DNA from: Bacteroidaceae bacterium
Lineage (GTDB): Bacteria; Bacteroidota; Bacteroidia; Bacteroidales; Bacteroidaceae
Length of the DNA stretch: 38,501 nucleotides
Reading direction: 5' to 3'
Assembly: GCA_017462065.1 (NCBI GenBank)
Contig: JAFTRV010000074.1
Span: 1-38,501, forward strand
Within the stretch, counting starts at the first letter, position 1. Each line of letters opens with the position of its first letter. The position numbers and the translations under genes were made by a program. Shown here piece by piece: positions 32,880-38,501 of the stretch. The notes below the pieces were generated by a model. The model was not told the origin of the DNA, made no database searches, and saw only the letters and a list, made by a program, of their open reading frames with translations.

Positions 32880-34526
32880 TTACTTCTGCTGCTCAAGAGC
32901 AAGAGTCTTGGTAGTCTGGTCACAAACCTCTGTCGGGCCAAAATACTGTATCGGGCCCGGGTAAACATAGCATGTCTCCTTTGCCCACTGCTCTCTGTTG
33001 GCTGCGAATGTCTTGAAAGGCGCGCCGTTGAGGTCTACAAGAGCCTTCTGGATAACAGGCTTCATCTCACCGTGACGACGCTCCATGTTCATCATCATTG
33101 TGATAGGAATGCCGCCTGCAACCCATTCTGCGGCAGGAGCTGTAGTGTTGCGTACCGAAGACATATAGCCTGTCTTGCCTGCGGCGATAAGCTGTGATGC
33201 GTTATAGCCGAGAGCATAGCAGTAGTCGGCGTCGTAGTTCGATGGAGCTGCGCAACGGCCTTCGTAGCCGAAGAAGTGGTGCTGCGGGTTGAACTTGCCT
33301 ACGTACTTGCCTTCTGCCTTCCATGCGGCGAGCTTGCCTGCAACCATCTCTGACAGCAATTTCTCTGTCTCAATGAGCGATACCTGTACGTTGCCGTGCG
33401 GGTCACGGTCCATTGTGAGCTGGCGTGCTACGCCTGCGGGGAGGCTTGCGTAAACCTCTGCGTTGTCCTTAGAAAGCTGGTCGATGATATATTGACGCTG
33501 CTCAGCGGGAGCTACTGCTGCGTACTCCTCGCCCTTGACAGCCAACAGATCGTTGAGCTCGGCGATAAGAGCCTTCATAGCTGGAATGAACTCAATCAAG
33601 CCCTCGGGGATAAGCACTGTACCGAAGTTGTTGCCGTCAGCCGCACGTGACGCTACAGCCTCTGCGATAGATGTAACGATGTTGTCGAGTGACAGAGCCT
33701 TCTGCTCAACCTCCTCAGAGATGATACAGTAGTTAGGCTGTGTCTGCAGAGCGCACTCAAGAGCGATGTGAGAAGCCGAGCGTCCCATAAGCTTGATGAA
33801 GTGCCAGTATTTGCGTGCAGAGTTACAGTCGCGCTGGATGTTGCCGATAACCTCTGAGTATACCTTGCATGCGGTGTCAAAGCCGAATGATGTCTCGATG
33901 TATGCGTTCTTCAGGTCGCCGTCGATAGTCTTAGGACAGCCGATAACCTGTACGCCGGTGTTCTTCGCTGCATAATACTCAGCCAGCACGCAAGCGTTGG
34001 TGTTAGAGTCGTCGCCGCCGATGATTACGAGAGCCTTTATATCGAGCTGCTTGATAATCTCAAGTCCCTTGTCGAACTGCTCTGTCTTCTCGAGCTTCGT
34101 GCGGCCGGAGCCGATGATGTCGAAACCGCCGGTGTTGCGGTACTCGTCCATAATCTCAGGAGTAATCTCCATATATTTGTGGTCTACAAGACCGCCGGGG
34201 CCCATGAGGAAGCCGTAAAGACGGCTGTTGGGGTTAAGCTTCTTAACGCCGTCGAAGAGGCCTGCAATCACGTTGTGACCGCCGGGAGCCTGGCCGCCTG
34301 AAAGAATTACGCCGACATTGATTGCGGGGAACTCCTTAGCTTCGCCGCCCTTCTCGAATGTTACGATAGGAAGACCGTATGTGTTGGGGAACATGGCCTT
34401 GATAGCCTCCTGGTCTGCTACTGATTCAGTTGCAGCACCCTCACAAAGTTTAACTGTCCCTGTAAGAGCCTGGGGCAGTTTGGGCTGGTAGGCAGCCCTT
34501 GCTTTCTGCAATGCGCTAATTTTCAT
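32880..34526 (-). CDS. Pyrophosphate-dependent phosphofructokinase
   Basis: 548 aa, the long PPi-using class (fructose 6-phosphate plus PPi to fructose 1,6-bisphosphate, reversible). [16 protein letters not shown] (residues 72-86), GGDDS (170-174) and [10 protein letters not shown] (198-207) give the PPi signature: the second Asp of GGDDS and the Lys of PKTIDGD block ATP binding. [11 protein letters not shown] and the long C-terminal half ([21 protein letters not shown]) match the plant-like/Bacteroidetes type. The reaction can serve glycolysis, gluconeogenesis and pentose metabolism. A GH25 gene follows in the same transcript. The window also has an ATP-dependent PfkA at 6741-7727. The usual symbol is pfp. 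Confidence 0.96.
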   Translation of the reverse strand: MKISALQKARAAYQPKLPQALTGTVKLCEGAATESVADQEAIKAMFPNTYGLPIVTFEKGGEAKEFPAINVGVILSGGQAPGGHNVIAGLFDGVKKLNPNSRLYGFLMGPGGLVDHKYMEITPEIMDEYRNTGGFDIIGSGRTKLEKTEQFDKGLEIIKQLDIKALVIIGGDDSNTNACVLAEYYAAKNTGVQVIGCPKTIDGDLKNAYIETSFGFDTACKVYSEVIGNIQRDCNSARKYWHFIKLMGRSASHIALECALQTQPNYCIISEEVEQKALSLDNIVTSIAEAVASRAADGNNFGTVLIPEGLIEFIPAMKALIAELNDLLAVKGEEYAAVAPAEQRQYIIDQLSKDNAEVYASLPAGVARQLTMDRDPHGNVQVSLIETEKLLSEMVAGKLAAWKAEGKYVGKFNPQHHFFGYEGRCAAPSNYDADYCYALGYNASQLIAAGKTGYMSSVRNTTAPAAEWVAGGIPITMMMNMERRHGEMKPVIQKALVDLNGAPFKTFAANREQWAKETCYVYPGPIQYFGPTEVCDQTTKTLALEQQK

Positions 34527-34653
34527 GTTAATTAAAATATGTGATTAAAATAGATATCCTTTTTGCAAATTTCGCTTTTTTTAATGAGATTTGAAAGTGC
34601 TTTCCCGTTTTTTATTCATTATATAATAAAATAATCTCTTTTATTCATTTAGA

Positions 34654-34685
34654 GTTGTTTTTTTTGTCGGGAATGACTACCTTTA
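34654..34685 (+). promoter_or_regulatory. Candidate promoter of the 91-aa protein gene, overlapping a palindrome
   Basis: GTTG (34654-34657), a 20-nt spacer, then TACCTTTA (34678-34685), one base off consensus. The -7 element is half of an almost perfect palindrome TACCTTTACAAAGGTA (34678-34693), whose minus strand reads TACCTTTG, an exact -7 element facing the phosphofructokinase gene. Confidence 0.45.
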
Positions 34686-34716
34686 CAAAGGTAATTCATT
34701 AAACGTTTTCTTAATT

Positions 34717-34992
34717 ATGGCAAGTAGAAAAAATCTTAAGAAAGTTATTGCGTTTGTTGTTGATGAGTTGGCTACAGAGGCATTCTTCGCATCCTATGAC
34801 GCAGCCGGAAATACCGAAGAATGGGTATCTCTCTTCAATAGGATATTCGGTCTCAACAGCGAGTATGTGGCTCGTATAAACCATGTAGAGCCCGGCATGC
34901 CTGCCAAGAAGTATTTCAATGCTCTTTGCGACTCGTTCAATGCCGATGCGAAAGCTCTGCATGATGAGATATTGACACTTGCAAAGGCGTAA
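34717..34992 (+). CDS. Small conserved-looking protein of unknown function
   Basis: 91 aa, no signal peptide and no transmembrane segment, probably cytoplasmic and helical. It opens ASRKNLKKVIAFVVDELATEAFF, then GNTEEWVSLFNRIFGLNSEYVARINHVEPGMPAKKYFNALCDSFN and a helical end. I do not recognise a named family, although the length and pattern look like an uncharacterised Bacteroidetes protein. The good start, coding-like codon choice and close spacing to the next gene (7 nt) support it as real. Being linked to a large exported wall protein, it could be a regulator or helper of it, but there is no direct evidence. Confidence 0.8.
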   Translation: MASRKNLKKVIAFVVDELATEAFFASYDAAGNTEEWVSLFNRIFGLNSEYVARINHVEPGMPAKKYFNALCDSFNADAKALHDEILTLAKA

Positions 34993-34999
34993 TAGCTGT

Positions 35000-37927
35000 A
35001 TGTCAAAGCGACTGGCGCTCTTTGCGGCGTTTTTTATGTGCATCTCGGTCCTGTCGGCTCAAAAAGTCGATAGGGCCGTTGCTCATTCGGTAGCAAGGTA
35101 TTTCAGTGAATATGCCTCGGAGAGGTGTGTGACGAAGTTCGCAGGGCTTGACAAACGCCGCAATAACGTCGTGGTCAATAAAAAGTCTAAGACCGTAAGA
35201 ATTCATTGCAACGAGGCTTTCTACGGCCAGCCGTTCACGCAAGAGGCAATCGATACGATATATCATGGCATACGCAGTCTTCTTCCGTCGCCGTACCGCA
35301 AGTATAAGATCGAGGTGTGCTATAAAGGCAAGCCTATAGAGGATTGCGTTCCCAATATCCGCCGCAAAAAGAATGTAGCGAAAGAGCGTCTGCTGCATGA
35401 CGTCGAATATGAGGGTAACCCCTGGGTGAAGAACGTGTCGCGCCCTTATGTGCCGTCCCGAGGGCTCGAAGGCAGGCATTTGGCGGTGGGGCATAGTCAC
35501 GGCAGGTATTACAGCGGTGACGACGGCATGTGGAAATGGCAGCGTCCGTCGCTCTTCTGCACCGTCGAGGACCTGTTCACTCAGTCGGTTGTCTTGCCGT
35601 TTCTTGTGCCAATGCTTGAGAATGCCGGGGCGCTCGTGTATACCCCTCGTGAGCGTGACCCGCAGCCGAACTGCGTGATTGTCGATAACGACATACGTGG
35701 CACGGGGTCACGCTACGTCGAGCGCGGAGGCAAACGCAACGGCTGGTCAAGGGATACCGTCGGCTATGCACCCTCTAAGAATGTTTATGTAGACGGTGAC
35801 AACCCGTTCGCTATGGGTACGGCACGCTTGGCCGACGCCACTCCTGCCGGCAGCCGTTCCGAATCGACGGTATCGTGGTTGCCCATGATTCCCTCGGACG
35901 GCGAGTATGCGGTGTATGTAGCGTACAGAACTCACGAGAACTCCGTTTCCGACGCACGCTACACTGTCATGCATGCCGGCGGCATGACTGTCTATGAGGT
36001 CAATCAGAAAATGGGCGGCGGCACATGGGTCTATCTCGGAACGCATCGCTTTAACGAAGGACGCAGCAAGACGCAGGGCGTCTTTTTGACAACGGCGAGT
36101 GACAGCGAAGGCGTCGTAAGTGCCGACGCCGTACGTTTCGGCGGCGGAACAGGCAATGTGGCAAGAGGCAAGGAACGCCCGGTGACAAGCGGCATGCCTC
36201 GTTATCTTGAAGGCGCCCGCTATAATTTGCAGACAAGCGGCTTCCCGCTTGAGGTCTATTCGACCTACGAGGGCGAGAATGATTACCGTGACGACATAAA
36301 CAGTCGTTCCAATGCATTGAACTACCTTTCCGGCGGCTCGGTCTACAACCCCGATACGACAGGCCTTAACGTACCTCTGGAACTCTCTCTCGGCTTTCAT
36401 TCCGACGCAGGCTTCTCCCGTGGCGACTCCCTTGTGGGCTCTGTCGGAGTCGTTACTACCGAATTCAACGGCGACACTCTCGAAACGGGCCATTCACGTT
36501 ATATATCACGTGATTTCGTGTCGTTTGCGTTGAACAACCTGCAGGATGACATTCGTAACTCTCTCGGCATTGAATGGCCCGTGCGCGGCATCATTGACCG
36601 CAGCTACAGCGAATCACGTATACCGAACGTCACTTCTGTAATATTCGAATCGCTTTCGCACCAGAATTTCGCCGACCTGCTTTGCGGCTTCGATCCGAAC
36701 TTCAAGTTCATTTTAGCCCGTTCGGTATACAAGTCGTTGCTTAAGCATGTATCGTATGTGCATGGAAAAGACTGTGTCGTGCAGCCGCTCCCTGTAAAGA
36801 ATTTTTGTGTTGAGCTGTCGTCCGACGGCAAAGAGGCTGCATTGAAGTGGGCTCCTGTAGAAGACCCTCATGAGCCCACGGCGAAAGCAAAGAAGTACAT
36901 AGTATATACAAAGACTGAAAACGGCGGCTACGACAATGGCATAGTTGTCAAGAAACCGCATTTTACGCTCCCGGTATCCAAGAACAGGCTTTACACGTTC
37001 AAGGTCGTCGCATTGAACGACGGCGGTTGCGGCATGCCCTCAGAGGAACTGTCGCTTTTTCTCTCTTCCGACCCAAGTAAAAAAGTGCTTGTTGTAAATG
37101 GTTTTCATAGAATGGGAGTCCCGCATGCAGTAGTGACCGACAAAAAGGTAGGCTTCGACATGGAGGTGGACCCGGGCGTGGCGTATATCTCCACGGCGGA
37201 ATATTGCGGCAACCAGCTCGACCTTCTGCGTGAGAATATCGGCTATGAGAACGGCCTCGGGCTGAGCGGCTCGGAGCTTGAAGGGAAGCGGATTGCGGGA
37301 AACTCGTTCAATTATCCTTATATTCACGGAAAGGCATTGGCGGCGAACGGCATAACGTTCGTTTCGTGCGGCAGCGACGCTGTTATCTCCGGCGATGTCG
37401 ATATGAACTCATACGACGCTGTCGATATTATTCTTGGCGTGGAAAAGCAGGGCGGTGCAGGGCTGTTCAATTACGGCATGCCGTACAAGACCTTTCCTGC
37501 CGGGTTGCAAGCTAAAATAAAGGAGTACTGCGATAACGAAGGCCGCTTGTTCGTGAGCGGCGCCCACGTGGCGAGCGACATGGTAGGGAACGGCAACGAC
37601 AAGCGTTTCATACGCAACGTCCTGCGTTTCGACTATGGCGGCTCTGTTACTGAATGTGACGAGGATATGATTGTCGGCTCCGGGTTGGAGCTGCCTTTCG
37701 TGCGTACTCCTAACGAGGCTTGCTATGCCGTGCCGAGTACCGATGTGCTTGTCCCCATCGACGATGCTTTTGTGGCGTTTGTCTTCAAAGGCAACAGAAA
37801 GAGCGCGGGAGTGGCATATCAAGGCAAATATCGTACGCTTTCGACCTCATTCCCTTTTGAGGCTATCGCCGACGAGGAGAAGAGAGAGAAGCTCATGGGT
37901 GCCATAATGCGTTTTTTGCTCAGGTAG
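35000..37927 (+). CDS. Large secreted protein: amidase-like domain interrupted by a golvesin/xanthan-lyase-type domain, with FnIII
   Basis: 975 aa from the ATG at 35000 (MSKRLALFAAFF, signal peptide to about residue 21); an ATG at 34979 lies in the previous gene. Similar proteins are often labelled xanthan lyase or golvesin C-terminal-like. My reading of the domains: an N-terminal region (22-155); the first half of an Amidase_3-like fold with LAVGHSHGRYY (His165), VEDLF (Glu190) and LENAGALVYTPRERD; an inserted golvesin-type beta domain (about 227-383); then the second half with LGFHSDAG (His467) and VIFESLSHQNFAD (Glu550). A fibronectin III domain (about 597-690) and an alpha/beta C-terminal domain (about 690-975) follow. 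His165, Glu190, His467 and Glu550 sit where the zinc ligands and catalytic Glu of N-acetylmuramoyl-L-alanine amidases would be. Exported; function inferred, not proven. Confidence 0.85.
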   Translation: MSKRLALFAAFFMCISVLSAQKVDRAVAHSVARYFSEYASERCVTKFAGLDKRRNNVVVNKKSKTVRIHCNEAFYGQPFTQEAIDTIYHGIRSLLPSPYRKYKIEVCYKGKPIEDCVPNIRRKKNVAKERLLHDVEYEGNPWVKNVSRPYVPSRGLEGRHLAVGHSHGRYYSGDDGMWKWQRPSLFCTVEDLFTQSVVLPFLVPMLENAGALVYTPRERDPQPNCVIVDNDIRGTGSRYVERGGKRNGWSRDTVGYAPSKNVYVDGDNPFAMGTARLADATPAGSRSESTVSWLPMIPSDGEYAVYVAYRTHENSVSDARYTVMHAGGMTVYEVNQKMGGGTWVYLGTHRFNEGRSKTQGVFLTTASDSEGVVSADAVRFGGGTGNVARGKERPVTSGMPRYLEGARYNLQTSGFPLEVYSTYEGENDYRDDINSRSNALNYLSGGSVYNPDTTGLNVPLELSLGFHSDAGFSRGDSLVGSVGVVTTEFNGDTLETGHSRYISRDFVSFALNNLQDDIRNSLGIEWPVRGIIDRSYSESRIPNVTSVIFESLSHQNFADLLCGFDPNFKFILARSVYKSLLKHVSYVHGKDCVVQPLPVKNFCVELSSDGKEAALKWAPVEDPHEPTAKAKKYIVYTKTENGGYDNGIVVKKPHFTLPVSKNRLYTFKVVALNDGGCGMPSEELSLFLSSDPSKKVLVVNGFHRMGVPHAVVTDKKVGFDMEVDPGVAYISTAEYCGNQLDLLRENIGYENGLGLSGSELEGKRIAGNSFNYPYIHGKALAANGITFVSCGSDAVISGDVDMNSYDAVDIILGVEKQGGAGLFNYGMPYKTFPAGLQAKIKEYCDNEGRLFVSGAHVASDMVGNGNDKRFIRNVLRFDYGGSVTECDEDMIVGSGLELPFVRTPNEACYAVPSTDVLVPIDDAFVAFVFKGNRKSAGVAYQGKYRTLSTSFPFEAIADEEKREKLMGAIMRFLLR

Positions 37928-37950
37928 GGTATTGACGAAAGCAGCCCGAT

Positions 37951-37981
37951 GGTAATTTTATTCTTATTTATTAAAATTACC
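37951..37981 (+). terminator. Possible terminator after the large secreted protein
   Basis: GGTAATTTTA (37951-37960) pairs with TAAAATTACC (37972-37981) around an 11-nt AT-rich loop, 24 nt past the stop codon. Only TTT follows, and the -33 element of rpmH starts 11 nt later, so this is a weak call. Confidence 0.45.
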
Positions 37982-37991
37982 TTTGGAAAAC

Positions 37992-38022
37992 TTTGCCATT
38001 TTAAAAAAATAGAGTAATTTTG
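37992..38022 (+). promoter_or_regulatory. Promoter of rpmH
   Basis: TTTG (37992-37995), a 19-nt spacer, then TAATTTTG (38015-38022), an exact match to both Bacteroidetes promoter elements. It precedes rpmH by 54 nt. Confidence 0.8.
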
Positions 38023-38076
38023 CAAGCTGAATAGCGGAAAGTATTTTTTGACTAAAACATATAAATATATAAGACG

Positions 38077-38238
38077 ATGAAAAGAACATTCCAACCCTCT
38101 AACAGAAAGAGAAAGAACAAGCACGGTTTCCGTGAGAGAATGGCTACAAAGAATGGCCGTCGCGTATTGGCTGCTCGTCGTGCAAAGGGACGTGCAAAGC
38201 TTACAGTTTCTGACGAATACAACGGAAAGAAAAAGTAA
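38077..38238 (+). CDS. rpmH: 50S ribosomal protein L34
   Basis: 53 aa: [20 protein letters not shown] at the start, then [19 protein letters not shown] and an acidic-then-basic end (SDEYNGKKK). The KRTFQPS-x-x-K-R-x-x-x-H-GF-R-x-RM-x-T-x-x-GR-x-VL-x-x-RR-x-KGR signature is unmistakable for L34, a small basic protein of the large ribosomal subunit. Bacteroidetes forms carry an extra C-terminal tail of this kind. It has its own promoter and a strong terminator, so it is a single-gene transcript. The neighbours usual in other bacteria (dnaA, rnpA) are not here. Confidence 0.97.
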   Translation: MKRTFQPSNRKRKNKHGFRERMATKNGRRVLAARRAKGRAKLTVSDEYNGKKK

Positions 38239-38280
38239 TTGCAGATTTGTCAGGCAATAGCCTGTCTGAATATCATTTGC

Positions 38281-38323
38281 AAAGCGACAGGAAGGAGATA
38301 TTCTCTTTCCTGTCGCTTTTTAT
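38281..38323 (+). terminator. Strong Rho-independent terminator of rpmH
   Basis: Positions 38281-38298 pair with 38302-38319 (18 bp, one G-T pair) around a 3-nt loop; the 3' end runs into TTTTT. It lies 42 nt after the rpmH stop codon. Confidence 0.92.
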
Positions 38324-38463
38324 GCAATTATGGAGAACTTCTCAGGTGTACCCTGCATTATTTAGGCTCACCAGCAAAGTCTGGGGGGAATAGAATGTTT
38401 CATTCTTATTGCAACTTACCCTTAGCCAGTTATCTTTTATTCTCGTTGTTGTCGTTCTATCAT

Positions 38464-38486
38464 GTACTTTTGTTGCACAAAAGTAC
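38464..38486. repeat. Extragenic inverted repeat
   Basis: GTACTTTTG (38464-38472) and CAAAAGTAC (38478-38486) are perfect 9-bp arms around TTGCA. I recall very similar 'TTTTGGTACTTTTGT...' palindromes scattered in intergenic DNA of Bacteroidetes genomes. The 140 bp to its left (38324-38463) show no gene. Whether it belongs to a repeat family or the upstream region of a gene beyond the window cannot be told here. Confidence 0.5.
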
Positions 38487-38501
38487 CAAAAAGCCCCGGC
38501 A

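Noticed and set aside
35747..36493. 248-codon minus-strand frame inside the large secreted protein gene
   Set aside because: Shadow frame opposite a well-supported coding sequence; no start context or recognisable domain.

Overview
The window is 38.5 kb of chromosome from a member of the Bacteroidales. Evidence for this is the type IX secretion protein PorQ, a SusC-type TonB-dependent receptor, TonB, Porin_10, DUF4421 and DUF4468 envelope proteins, a type II DAHP synthase/chorismate mutase fusion, the Bacteroidetes form of ketol-acid reductoisomerase, and at least six promoters matching the Bacteroidetes pattern TTTG-N19-21-TAnnTTTG. Genus cannot be fixed by eye. Almost everything is core metabolism or envelope biology. 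No CRISPR array, prophage, rRNA or tRNA gene was seen.

Layout, left to right. The left edge cuts the start of an insertion-sequence transposase (1-59, minus), followed by about 440 bp of AT-rich DNA without a convincing gene. Positions 500-4154 form a thiamine operon on the minus strand: promoter, TPP riboswitch, TonB-dependent receptor, PnuT-type permease and thiamine pyrophosphokinase. A 197-bp stretch bounded by inverted repeats (4171-4367) separates it from a small outer-membrane protein gene. Next come meaB and fau (plus strand), which share a perfect 22-bp hairpin terminator with the convergent operon cmk-ispH-pfkA. porQ lies just upstream of cmk, and tonB diverges from porQ.

Positions 11397-17080 are six plus-strand genes with overlapping or nearly touching ends: polyprenyl synthase, an unknown helical protein, a TatD nuclease, DAHP synthase/chorismate mutase, a lipoprotein binding protein and a FecCD permease. 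No ABC ATPase is present. A promoter then drives ilvD-ilvB-ilvN-ilvC. Downstream lie a secreted low-complexity Tyr/Trp- then Ser/Arg-rich protein and a FadL-like barrel. Facing them is a minus-strand four-gene envelope operon (DUF4468, Porin_10, Gfo/Idh oxidoreductase, DUF4421).

The right part holds a membrane-anchored PASTA protein with an RluA-type pseudouridine synthase, a minus-strand pair (PPi-dependent phosphofructokinase and a GH25 lysozyme-like protein), and a plus-strand pair (a 91-aa unknown and a 975-aa secreted protein). I read the 975-aa protein as a cell-wall amidase fold split by a golvesin/xanthan-lyase-type domain. rpmH (L34) with its own promoter and terminator closes the annotated part, and an extragenic inverted repeat sits at the right edge.

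Nothing here is clearly a new defence or mobile system. The most unusual items are the split amidase, the Ser/Arg-tailed secreted protein, the inverted-repeat-bounded element, and the two uncharacterised proteins tied by operon structure to known genes.
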